From a virus, in the IMG/VR virus record IMGVR_UViG_3300044638_008494, positions 1 through 64,000 of that record: DNA of 64,000 nucleotides; one strand, 5' to 3'. The position numbers were made by a program, and so were the translations under genes. The notes beneath the pieces were generated by a model, which was not told the origin of the DNA, did no database searches, and saw only the letters and a list, made by a program, of their open reading frames with translations. Below are positions 32,074 to 39,721 of this stretch, piece after piece. Within the stretch, counting starts at the first letter, position 1, and each line of letters starts with the position of its first letter.

Positions 32074-32459
32074 GTTGTTATTTTTAATCCGGTTTTATTT
32101 TCAAGCTTTTTAATTCTTTCTTTTCTTTCTTTTTTAATAACATCAGGATGTTTCGCGCCCTTCCTTTTGCCAGAGTAGTCTTTGTAATACTTCTGCTTGA
32201 TTGGGTCATTAAAGCCACCACGCTTGTCGCTTAATTCTTTAGAATAATCTTGTATGTCTCCTATAGTTCCGCGCATTTTTCCAGTTTTTTCGATAAATGC
32301 TGTTTCAGAAGATATTTGAGTATCTATTGATGCATTTGGAGCATAAAATATTCTTCTTAATTTTTTTCCATTATGATAATATTCATGAACATCATTCATA
32401 CCTTGAACTACATCATGAACTTCGCCACTATCATCATCAATGTAAGAATATATTGGCAT
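32070..32459 (-). CDS. FmdB-like phage protein without the zinc cysteines
   Basis: The start MPIYSYIDDDSGEVHDVVQGM, followed by GKKLRRIFYAPN, fits the fold of small FmdB-type zinc ribbon proteins common in phages. The four cysteines are absent, so zinc cannot be bound in the usual way. The C-terminal half is basic and helical (KHPDVIKKERKERIKKLENK). At 129 residues function is unknown. The next gene upstream shares its stop/start base at 32459. Confidence 0.55.
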   Translation of the reverse strand: MPIYSYIDDDSGEVHDVVQGMNDVHEYYHNGKKLRRIFYAPNASIDTQISSETAFIEKTGKMRGTIGDIQDYSKELSDKRGGFNDPIKQKYYKDYSGKRKGAKHPDVIKKERKERIKKLENKTGLKITT

Positions 32460-32680
32460 TACTTATAGTCTTTACTATTTCTTATAACTTCATGTTTTGG
32501 AGTAATTCTTCTCCAAGAGCCATCTGGCATAATTTTGTAAGATCTATCAGAATGCTTGATAATATTTCCAGAGTTTTCTTTCAAGAAATCATTCCTAGTA
32601 TGATCAGCAAGTTTTTGTTTTAGCTCTTCTTTATACTTATTGTATTTTTGAATTTCTTTATTTTTGCTTTTTGATCCCAT
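32459..32680 (-). CDS. Small basic hypothetical protein
   Basis: The 73-residue protein is rich in Lys, Asn and Glu, with a helical first half (KNKEIQKYNKYKEELKQKL) and a short polar second half (YKIMPDGSWRRITPKHEV). No family is recognised. It starts 2 bases after the glycosyltransferase gene and runs directly into the FmdB-like gene, which suggests co-translation with it. Confidence 0.5.
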   Translation of the reverse strand: MGSKSKNKEIQKYNKYKEELKQKLADHTRNDFLKENSGNIIKHSDRSYKIMPDGSWRRITPKHEVIRNSKDYK

Positions 32681-32681
32681 A

Positions 32682-33758
32682 TTATTTAATATTTTCTAGT
32701 ATTAGATTGGTTGTTTTTTCCCATGTAAACTGTTCTTGTAGTTTCAAGCCAGCTTTATTTACTGGGTTGGATTTTGCTTTTTCAATAGCAACATCACATG
32801 CATCTAAAAATTCATCTACCGAGAAATCAAAAATATTTCCTTGATTAAAGGGCTGCCCTTCTCTGAAGAACATATTGTCATAGGCTGGCGTCTTTCCGTT
32901 TGGAGTTATACAAATGGTATTTTCATCAGTCATCCATTCTTTATAACCATGAGCTTTTAATCCAATGCAATGCTTTCCAAGGGCAACAGATGTAAATTCT
33001 GGTAGCCCCCATGTCTCTCCACCAGACATTGCTATCATAACGTGATTGGCATTTAAGAATTTATTATAATCTTCTTGCTTTTCCATCCATGGCAAAAAGT
33101 TTATATTGAAGAATCTCTTACCTTCAAGAGCCTGACCAATCATTGCGCTTTGATCTTCTTGTTTGAGAAAATTGTTATAAATAGCACAGTTTAAAAATAC
33201 ATCATGTCGATTGCCATATTTTTTTGCCCAAGCGTTTAATATTTTTAGATGGTGTTTTCTTTTTTCTAGCTTACCTGCTAGGCCAAAACAAATTCTATTA
33301 TCGGGATAATTAACATTGCTTACACTAAATGAGCTTGCATCGAATCCTAATGGAATAGTTTTGCATTTGATATCAAAGCTAGAAAACAAATCCGTATAAT
33401 GACTAGATGGAACAAAAACCATTTCTTGATTTTTTAATATATTAAGCTCTCTGGATGTCGGACTATCAAGTTCATAGAACGTATACAAATATTGCTTTTC
33501 AGAATAACTTTCCATACTTCCCATAATATGCCAAAGCTTGACAACTGGGGTATTTCTTGAGTGCAACTCTTCAGCCTTTATTGAATTTTCAACAATCCAT
33601 TTTACAAAACCCTGCTCTTTTTCAAGCATGCTATGGTCTGGCTGGCCAATATGAAAAATGTTTGGCTTTATATCTTTTTTATAGATTTCTCTGGCAATAT
33701 TATTTGAGCATTGCCCCAAACTTGTTTTGTTAAATGGAAAATGTAAAGAAAATTTCAT
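32682..33758 (-). CDS. Glycosyltransferase, GT-B fold, family 4-like
   Basis: KFSLHFPFNKTSLGQCSNNIAREI opens the acceptor domain. CKTIPLGFDASSFS and ICFGLAGKLEKRKHHLKILNAW mark the start of the donor domain. VMIAMSGGETWGLPEFTSVALGKHCIGL carries the E-x-x-x-x-x-x-E region that binds the nucleotide sugar in retaining GT4 enzymes. At 358 residues it is complete. It is the first gene of the long minus-strand glycan operon, after an intrinsic terminator that separates it from the SSB-like gene. Confidence 0.82.
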   Translation of the reverse strand: MKFSLHFPFNKTSLGQCSNNIAREIYKKDIKPNIFHIGQPDHSMLEKEQGFVKWIVENSIKAEELHSRNTPVVKLWHIMGSMESYSEKQYLYTFYELDSPTSRELNILKNQEMVFVPSSHYTDLFSSFDIKCKTIPLGFDASSFSVSNVNYPDNRICFGLAGKLEKRKHHLKILNAWAKKYGNRHDVFLNCAIYNNFLKQEDQSAMIGQALEGKRFFNINFLPWMEKQEDYNKFLNANHVMIAMSGGETWGLPEFTSVALGKHCIGLKAHGYKEWMTDENTICITPNGKTPAYDNMFFREGQPFNQGNIFDFSVDEFLDACDVAIEKAKSNPVNKAGLKLQEQFTWEKTTNLILENIK

Positions 33759-33790
33759 AAACGATAATATGCTTTGTATAAAAAAAATCT

Positions 33791-33820
33791 AAAAAAAAAT
33801 AGGCCCAAAAGGGCCTATTT
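33791..33820 (-). terminator. Intrinsic terminator after the SSB-like gene
   Basis: On the minus strand AATAGGCCC-TTTT-GGGCCTATT forms a 9-bp stem followed by a run of T residues broken only by a single AGA. It lies 20 bases after the end of the SSB-like gene and upstream of the glycosyltransferase at 32682, so it ends the sigma factor/SSB transcript. The hairpin is symmetrical, and a weaker U-run exists on the plus side. Confidence 0.85.
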
Positions 33821-33840
33821 TCATTAATTTACAACAATAA

Positions 33841-34134
33841 TCAAAACGGAATATCGTCGTTGTTAGACTCAACCTCATCATTTTGAGGTTTAGATGCCTT
33901 GCCTCCACCATCTTTTGCTGAAGAAGGTTTTAATGCCTCTTCTAGCTCAGAAAGAACTAGCCTATAATCTGGTTGATTTGGCTTTGTCTTATTATTCTTG
34001 AAGATAAATGCAGTATAATCATTACTGCCTATCTTTACCTTTCCAGATAGAAAGGTCTTTCCATTTTTTTCTTTTTTCCAGAAAGCTCCAATATCGGTTA
34101 GATCAGAGTTTCTATTTTCTGTATTTGTGCTCAT
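33841..34134 (-). CDS. SSB-like small protein with acidic C-terminal tip
   Basis: The 97-residue protein begins with IGAFWKKEKNGKTFLSGKV and DYTAFIFKNNKTKPNQPDYRLV, an arrangement like DUF736 proteins, and probably makes a small beta barrel. The C-terminus is a flexible Ser/Lys/Asn linker ending in SNNDDIPF. The acidic DDIPF tip is the protein-interaction tail of bacterial single-stranded DNA binding proteins. A role binding ssDNA or recruiting host SSB partners is likely. It lies 3 bases after the sigma factor gene and ends at a terminator. Confidence 0.6.
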   Translation of the reverse strand: MSTNTENRNSDLTDIGAFWKKEKNGKTFLSGKVKIGSNDYTAFIFKNNKTKPNQPDYRLVLSELEEALKPSSAKDGGGKASKPQNDEVESNNDDIPF

Positions 34135-34137
34135 AAA

Positions 34138-34743
34138 TTATAATATATCCATTGTTGTTGATGATTTCAATTTATTTCTTAAAAAGTCTATAAATTTATC
34201 ATGCCAGTTTACGACTGTTTGCGTAGATACTCCAAAATGGTCTGCTATTTGTTTGAATGTTTTTACTTTTTGTCCGCTGGAAAAATATCTCATTTTAATT
34301 ACTTCTTTTGCTGTTTCATCAGATGACAGATCTATAATGTCTTCGATATATTGAAGTATCTCCTTGTCTTTTTGGATGAGATCATTCTGTGCGGCAAAAT
34401 GATTGTCAGTTAAATAGTTTAGGATATCATCATTTAAATTTGTGTATTTCTTATTAGCATTGCATGCGTTTAGGCATGCGTATGTAATAACGTTACCGAG
34501 CCATGTAGAAAATTTTGTCCCACAAGAAGGATCGAATGTTTTTGCTGCATGGTAAATTAAAGAGTCTTTTTGCTCTTCTACATCCCTAGCGATTGTAGAA
34601 GTATTGTTGTAAAAATACTTATTATATATCTTGTAACAAATACCTGAATGTCTAGATATTAGCACGTTTAGCGCATCTGAGTTTTCATCTGATTTTACCT
34701 TAGTTATCAATTCTTGATCGTCTATAAATTTATCTGTTTCCAT
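34138..34743 (-). CDS. Phage RNA polymerase sigma factor, sigma-70 family
   Basis: Region 2 is visible: VLISRHSGICYKIYNKYF (2.1), then SLIYHAAKTFDPSCGTKFSTWLGNVITYACLNA (2.2-2.4, with the W-containing DNA-melting helix). Region 4 follows at the C-terminus: AKEVIKMRYFSSGQK and KTFKQIADHFGVSTQTVVNWHDKFI, a helix-turn-helix for the -35 element. At 201 residues it is a small sigma like phage late sigma factors. It probably redirects host RNA polymerase to phage late or middle promoters. Its own promoter is not obvious in the A+T-rich divergent spacer. Confidence 0.85.
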   Translation of the reverse strand: METDKFIDDQELITKVKSDENSDALNVLISRHSGICYKIYNKYFYNNTSTIARDVEEQKDSLIYHAAKTFDPSCGTKFSTWLGNVITYACLNACNANKKYTNLNDDILNYLTDNHFAAQNDLIQKDKEILQYIEDIIDLSSDETAKEVIKMRYFSSGQKVKTFKQIADHFGVSTQTVVNWHDKFIDFLRNKLKSSTTMDIL

Positions 34744-34790
34744 AAGTTGATGTTATACAATATTTTATTCTGAGTCTATTTAAAAAATAT

Positions 34791-34833
34791 AAAAACGCAA
34801 AGCGTTTTTGCGGCTTTGCCGCATTCTTTTTTC
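34791..34833. promoter_or_regulatory. Two back-to-back hairpins between divergent genes
   Basis: AAAAACGC-AAA-GCGTTTTT (34791-34809) and TGCGGC-TTT-GCCGCA (34809-34823) are adjacent perfect hairpins. The first has a U-rich run on the minus strand; the second is followed on the plus strand by TTCTTTTTT. Each therefore looks like an intrinsic terminator facing one of the two genes (sigma factor on the minus strand, membrane protein on the plus strand). They stand upstream of both, so they may insulate the divergent transcripts or act as leader attenuators. Confidence 0.6.
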
Positions 34834-34900
34834 TCAATAAACATTATTTATTAATAACATGTTTTTTTAGAAAAGTCAATATTATTTTATATAATCGGAT

Positions 34901-35266
34901 ATGTTAGAAAATATAGTAATCACCTGCTTTGTAATATCCATTATACAGTATTATATGTATATGACAAATGTAATTTGGGAATATTTAAACTTGTTATCGA
35001 AAATTATAAAAATTCCTAAATTTTTTGAAGGCACAATGCTTATTAGCGCTGCAAAGCTAGAGCCAAATTATTTAATGTTTATTAATTCAGTATATAATAA
35101 CTTTTTTACAAAATTAATTTCATGCCCTATATGTACAGGGTTTTGGATGTCTGTTATTGCATCATTATTGCTTGGTAATATACTTTTATTCGGGCCAATA
35201 GCTTACGTATCATTATGTCTTTATTTTTCAATAAAACTTTTGACAAATAGATCCTATAGAATATAA
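34901..35266 (+). CDS. Small membrane protein, DUF1360-like
   Basis: Two hydrophobic segments are visible: IVITCFVISIIQYYMYM near the N-terminus, and WMSVIASLLLGNILLFG with the following AYVSLCLYFSI near the end. SCPICTGFW between them matches the CP-x-C-x-G-(F/W) motif of the DUF1360 family, small membrane proteins common in phages. At 121 residues it is complete. A TATAAT-like element lies a few bases before the ATG. Function unknown; lysis control or superinfection exclusion are possibilities only. Confidence 0.6.
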   Translation: MLENIVITCFVISIIQYYMYMTNVIWEYLNLLSKIIKIPKFFEGTMLISAAKLEPNYLMFINSVYNNFFTKLISCPICTGFWMSVIASLLLGNILLFGPIAYVSLCLYFSIKLLTNRSYRI

Positions 35267-35272
35267 TCGTTC

Positions 35273-35755
35273 ATGCAAAAATCTTTATCTTTTTACAAGC
35301 CAAATAGCTACAATAAAGGATCTGCTGGTCAGTTCCAATATGGAGCAAAAGACGGCGATTTTGGATTATATGTCAGCATAGTTAAACAGGCTGCATGGAA
35401 TACAGATACAAAAAGGGGGTCTTTTTCTGAAAACGCTAAGAATCCATCTAAAAATAAGAAAATAAAACTTAACGCTACAGAAGCTGCGGCTATGTCTAGG
35501 GTTATCTTGTGTGATGTTGACAAGTGGTCTAGCGTTCATAGAAGTGAATCCAAAACAACATCTATAATGTTTTCTCACTATATAAAGGATAATGCCAAAC
35601 TAGGGTATGGATTTTCTATATCAGAAAAGGATGGGGAATCATTCATGCTCAGTTTAAATAATGACGAGGGCTATGTTTTAAAGAATTTTCTTGAAGAATA
35701 TATCAAATTCACATTTAATAAGCAGCAACTTAATACACAACAAGAAAAGTTTTAA
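35273..35755 (+). CDS. Hypothetical protein
   Basis: The 160-residue protein starts QKSLSFYKPNSYNKGSAGQFQYGAKDGDFGLYVSIVKQAAWN. An internal basic segment (KNPSKNKKIKLNATEAAAMSRVI) is followed by a beta-rich part (SIMFSHYI..YGFSISEKDGESFMLSLNNDEGYVL) and a helix. The strand order recalls small ssDNA-binding or transcription-coactivator folds, but no motif is decisive. It is 6 bases after the membrane protein gene and shares one base with the next gene, so the plus-strand genes form an operon. Confidence 0.45.
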   Translation: MQKSLSFYKPNSYNKGSAGQFQYGAKDGDFGLYVSIVKQAAWNTDTKRGSFSENAKNPSKNKKIKLNATEAAAMSRVILCDVDKWSSVHRSESKTTSIMFSHYIKDNAKLGYGFSISEKDGESFMLSLNNDEGYVLKNFLEEYIKFTFNKQQLNTQQEKF

Positions 35756-37707
35756 TGAGAAAGAAAAGAGTTTTGTTTTTAACTGACTATTCCGGAGTAA
35801 ATACCGGTTTTGGTAAAAATATAAAATTACTATTATCGTATTTATATAAAACCAATAAATACGAATTATTTCACGCCGCATGTGGAGTCGGAGATAATAA
35901 TCCAGAATTTGAACGCTTTCCTTGGAAAACTATTGGAGTCATACCAAATGATCAGGCATTTATTCAAAAAATGCAGCAAGATCAGCATTTCGCTCGAATT
36001 GCCAGCTATGGAGAGCCACAGATAGCAAAGATTGTAGAAGAAACAAAGCCAGATGTGGTATTTGCCATTCAAGATAGTTGGGGGGCGCTATTTGTTGCTG
36101 ACAAGCCATTCTTCAAAAGAATTCCAACAGTTTGCTGGATTACTTTTGATAGCTTGCCATTATTGCAAGATACCATTGATAAAGCAGACAAGATCCAGAA
36201 CTACTGGACATGGTCTGATTTTGCAGAGCATGAATTTCATAGATTGGGATTCAAGCATGTTAAAACGCAATATCCATTAACAAACACTGACCATTTCTAT
36301 CCAATAAGTAACGAAGATAAGTTTAATATTAGAAAAAGGTTTGGAATATCTCAAGATTGCACTATTTTTGGTTTTGTTTTTAGAAATCAATTGCGAAAAT
36401 TAGTTGGCACCTTGATAGCTGGATATGCAGAATTTTTAAAGCATAATCCCGATATGGTAAACAAATCAAAACTACTTCTTCACACCCATTTCGGAGAAGG
36501 ATGGGATATAATGAGATTTGTTAAACAATACAACATACCATTTGAAAATATACTTTGCACATATGTTTGTAAAGAAACAAAACAATATTTTATACATCCG
36601 TATGTAGGCCAAGATGTCGAAAATCCTATTACAAAAAATAAAACTCTCATCACTGCAAACGTTTCAATCGGAGTTACTGATGCTCAATTAAACGAGATTT
36701 ACAACATAATGGATGCATATCTACACCCTGCCACCTCTGGGGCGTGCGAAATTCCTATTGTTGAAGCTGCGCTAACTGAAAAGATAGTATCCACATGTGA
36801 TTATTCTTTTGGGTGGAATGTAGTCAACCATAATAAAGGCTGTATCCCTATGGAGTATTCATTTTACAATGAACCTCCTATGGGATCAAATACGCAGTTT
36901 TTAAAATCTCAACCATTCCCCTCTTCTGTGGCAAAAATAATGAAAAAAATTTGCGAAATGAAAACGCAAAAGAGAAGAGAAATGGAGATGGCGTCTAGAA
37001 AATGGGCTTTAGAAAACTATTCGGTTGATGTAAATGGTAGCAAAATAGAGGCATTTATTGATAGTCAAAATCTTATTGAAGATGAGAATGCATGGCTTGA
37101 TAAAGAAGACAAAAAAATAAATCCAAATGTTCAAATTGAAAATATCCAAGATAACTTGCAATGGATTGTTCAACTTTACAACAAAATATTAGATGCTCAT
37201 CCTGATAATAATGATGACGGCGTAAAACATTGGATGACTCAATTGGAAAGGGGCATGCCTAGAGAAAATATAGAAAAATATTTTAGAGATATTGCCAATA
37301 AGGACATGCAAAAAGAAGAGAAATCTTCTTCCTTAGAAGATCTGTTTGATAAAGATGATAAGGCAAACAAATTGAAAAGATTGCTAATAGTTCAGCCGCA
37401 AAGTGCTGGTGACATATTTTTAGTAACGGCACTTTTGGAATCCTTGAGATTAAAATTTCAATCAGATAAGTGGAAAATTTACTTTGCGTGTGACCCAAAA
37501 TTTGCAGATATTTTATTCGGAAATCAAAATATAGACAAAATTATCCCATATCATCAAATTATGGATAATCAAATTGCAATGGAGGGTCACGGCGATCATC
37601 TTGGTTATGTTGATATATGTTTAAATCCATATTTTTCAACACAAAGACTTTTAAATTATACCCACAATGGATATAGTATTTGTCAATTTGATAATAAACT
37701 TAATTAA
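35755..37707 (+). CDS. Large glycosyltransferase: GT4-like, DUF4214-like and N-terminal half of a GT9-like domain
   Basis: Residues 1-430 are a GT-B enzyme of the GT4 kind: LFLTDYSGVNTGFGKN at the start, IFGFVFRNQLRKLVGTLIAGY, and YLHPATSGACEIPIVEAALTEK in the donor site. Residues about 470-520 (LYNKILDAHPDNNDDGVKHW...GMPRENIEKYF) resemble DUF4214. From about 540 a GT9 start appears (LLIVQPQSAGDIFLVTALLESL, VDICLNPYFS), but it breaks off at a TAA. The rest of that domain starts four bases later in the next gene, in the same frame. Both proteins may act as one unit or the gene may be broken. Confidence 0.75.
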   Translation: MRKKRVLFLTDYSGVNTGFGKNIKLLLSYLYKTNKYELFHAACGVGDNNPEFERFPWKTIGVIPNDQAFIQKMQQDQHFARIASYGEPQIAKIVEETKPDVVFAIQDSWGALFVADKPFFKRIPTVCWITFDSLPLLQDTIDKADKIQNYWTWSDFAEHEFHRLGFKHVKTQYPLTNTDHFYPISNEDKFNIRKRFGISQDCTIFGFVFRNQLRKLVGTLIAGYAEFLKHNPDMVNKSKLLLHTHFGEGWDIMRFVKQYNIPFENILCTYVCKETKQYFIHPYVGQDVENPITKNKTLITANVSIGVTDAQLNEIYNIMDAYLHPATSGACEIPIVEAALTEKIVSTCDYSFGWNVVNHNKGCIPMEYSFYNEPPMGSNTQFLKSQPFPSSVAKIMKKICEMKTQKRREMEMASRKWALENYSVDVNGSKIEAFIDSQNLIEDENAWLDKEDKKINPNVQIENIQDNLQWIVQLYNKILDAHPDNNDDGVKHWMTQLERGMPRENIEKYFRDIANKDMQKEEKSSSLEDLFDKDDKANKLKRLLIVQPQSAGDIFLVTALLESLRLKFQSDKWKIYFACDPKFADILFGNQNIDKIIPYHQIMDNQIAMEGHGDHLGYVDICLNPYFSTQRLLNYTHNGYSICQFDNKLN

Positions 37708-37710
37708 AAT

Positions 37711-38943
37711 ATGTCACACTTGCTTGAATCATACAGCCTTCAAACTGGGGCAAAAATTTCTAAACCCTTCATAGTTAAAAATTTTTACCCTACTCCAGAA
37801 AAATATATAACAATTCATAATTCTAGCGGAATGGGGGCAAAAAATTATGATTATTTTCAAGAAGTAATTGATCATTTGATTCCATTCTTAAAAAAGAAGG
37901 GCATTGATGTGGTGCAAATTGGCGGAGAAGAAGATAGGCCAATAAATGGCTGCATCCATATTCAAGGAAAAACAAGCTATCATCAAACTGCATTCGTAAT
38001 ACAAAACTCATTACTCCATATTGGAAATGATAGCTTTCCTGTTCATATAGCATCTGCTGCTGATATTCCTATAATTTCATTATATAGCGTAACACTACCA
38101 TCTATTGCTGGTCCATGCTTTAATTCTAAAGATGTATTTAATGATAAGGTCTTTTGTTTTACGCCAGATTTTAATGGTAAAAAGCCGTCATTCAATCCAA
38201 ATGAAAGTCCCAAATTAATTAATGATATTAAAATAGAAAGCATAGTTGAGGCTGTAGACAAAGTGCTTGATTTGGGTTACAATAAAAAATTAAAAACAAT
38301 TTTTGTTGGAAATAAATATCAAGCGCAGGGTATAGAAATTGTTCCTGATGCTGTTCTAAGTAGTGACTTTGCTAAAGGATCACCTGCATTATTAAGAATA
38401 GACTTATTAAATTCAGAAGTCGATGATGCTATTATTTATCATAATTTGCAAGCAAGAAAGCTTGGGATTAAAATGTCTAATCTAAAAAAAGTGAAAGACT
38501 TGAATGTTATTTATTCAAACAAAAACAATCTTATAGAGATTGTTTTTGATATAGACCATGGATATGACAAAAAGTATCTAGAGCAGTTATCATCAATATA
38601 CCCAAATGTCATAATTTACTATTCTGGTGATGACGATGTTTTTTTCAATAAAACTAAATTAGACCTAATTGACTTGAATTTAAAATTTTTCCGACAAAAA
38701 AATGAAACAGAAAAAATAACTGATTTGCATTTAAAAATACAATCCGCAATAAAAGACGACTTATGGATTCAAACAAATCGATTAATCCTAGCAAAAAATA
38801 AAGTTTATTTATCTGAAGCACATTTAAGAGAAGACAAGCCATCTAATGATAAAAAAATAAAATTAAATAGTTTGACAAATATATCAAATATGTCTATATC
38901 TGATATAGACTTCTTTTTAATCTATCAAGAAAGTAAAAAATAA
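37711..38943 (+). CDS. C-terminal half of a GT9-like domain plus unknown domain
   Basis: Residues 30-170 continue a GT9 fold that began in the previous gene: YITIHNSSGMGAKNYDYF, then VVQIGGEEDR and LLHIGNDSFPVHIASAADIPIISLY, the donor-binding D-x-x-x-H-x-A motif. Residues after about 200 form a second, repetitive alpha/beta segment without clear relatives. The frame is the same as that of the upstream gene, separated by TAA-AAT-ATG, and no Shine-Dalgarno sequence is seen. It therefore looks like the product of a stop codon inside one ancestral gene, or of a natural readthrough/reinitiation site. Confidence 0.65.
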   Translation: MSHLLESYSLQTGAKISKPFIVKNFYPTPEKYITIHNSSGMGAKNYDYFQEVIDHLIPFLKKKGIDVVQIGGEEDRPINGCIHIQGKTSYHQTAFVIQNSLLHIGNDSFPVHIASAADIPIISLYSVTLPSIAGPCFNSKDVFNDKVFCFTPDFNGKKPSFNPNESPKLINDIKIESIVEAVDKVLDLGYNKKLKTIFVGNKYQAQGIEIVPDAVLSSDFAKGSPALLRIDLLNSEVDDAIIYHNLQARKLGIKMSNLKKVKDLNVIYSNKNNLIEIVFDIDHGYDKKYLEQLSSIYPNVIIYYSGDDDVFFNKTKLDLIDLNLKFFRQKNETEKITDLHLKIQSAIKDDLWIQTNRLILAKNKVYLSEAHLREDKPSNDKKIKLNSLTNISNMSISDIDFFLIYQESKK

Positions 38944-38944
38944 A

Positions 38945-39721
38945 ATGCCAAAAAATTCATCGAAAACAGAAACCGTTGTAGTAAATTCAAACGAAACCCA
39001 CGAACTTATTCAGGATCAGCCGTTTGGAAGAAACGAAATCGGGCTACTAAATAACATTACATACAAATACAATGATGATGGCACAATTAATTGGAAATCA
39101 ATGGTTAAGCATGAATTTCTTGTCGCAAATAAAGACAAGTTTCCAGCATCAACAGATTTTAGCGCCATTGATGTAACGCAACTTGATGATGGTCAACTCC
39201 TAATTCTTTTAGGAGGAATTAAAGATATCGCCTGTATTAGGGGATTTACAGAAGTTGGCTACGACGTTATAACCGCCAGACAAGATTATGTAGCTGTTAA
39301 ATGTAACATATCTTGGATTCCAAACTACGAAACTGGAATGCTGGCTGTAAAATTCTCTGCGCTTGCAGATGCTCATTTTGAAAATACTAGTGGTTTTGGA
39401 AATAAATTTTTAATGGCAATTGCTGAAAACCGCGCATTTATTCGTGCAGTTCGTAACTTTTTAAGAATTAATATTGTTGGTCAGGATGAAATCGATCCAA
39501 AAAAGAAAAGTGAAATTATTGAAGAGTCCCAGCCAACAAATCCAGCAAATGTTTTAAACAAGGTAATGTCTGAGGTTGGATTAAATTTTGAAACTATAAA
39601 AGCAAAACTAGTTTCTGAAAATGATCAAGAGGCTAGTGAATGGAATAGTATCAATGATGTTCCTAAAAAAAGAATTTTCGAAATAATCGAAAGAATTAAA
39701 AGAAAAAATAAATCTTCTTAA
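38945..39721 (+). CDS. Unknown protein, weakly like phage single-strand annealing proteins
   Basis: The 258 residues have a beta-rich middle (WKSMVKHEFLVANKD, YDVITARQDYVAVKCNISWIP) and GFGNKFLMAIAENRAFIRAVRNFLRI. The latter recalls the 'A-E-x-R-A-x-x-R-A-x-R-x-x-x-G' helix of ERF/Rad52-type annealing proteins. The C-terminal part is linker and a charged helix. The resemblance is not enough to assign function, though a DNA-recombination role would fit the phage's RecA and nucleases. It ends base-to-base against the convergent tail gene at 39722. Confidence 0.4.
   Translation: MPKNSSKTETVVVNSNETHELIQDQPFGRNEIGLLNNITYKYNDDGTINWKSMVKHEFLVANKDKFPASTDFSAIDVTQLDDGQLLILLGGIKDIACIRGFTEVGYDVITARQDYVAVKCNISWIPNYETGMLAVKFSALADAHFENTSGFGNKFLMAIAENRAFIRAVRNFLRINIVGQDEIDPKKKSEIIEESQPTNPANVLNKVMSEVGLNFETIKAKLVSENDQEASEWNSINDVPKKRIFEIIERIKRKNKSS

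Noticed and set aside
37705-37707. TAA read as sense (alternative genetic code)
   Set aside because: TAA ends many other clear genes in the window (for example the small acidic gene, the 65-aa gene and the 160-aa gene), so code change is excluded.
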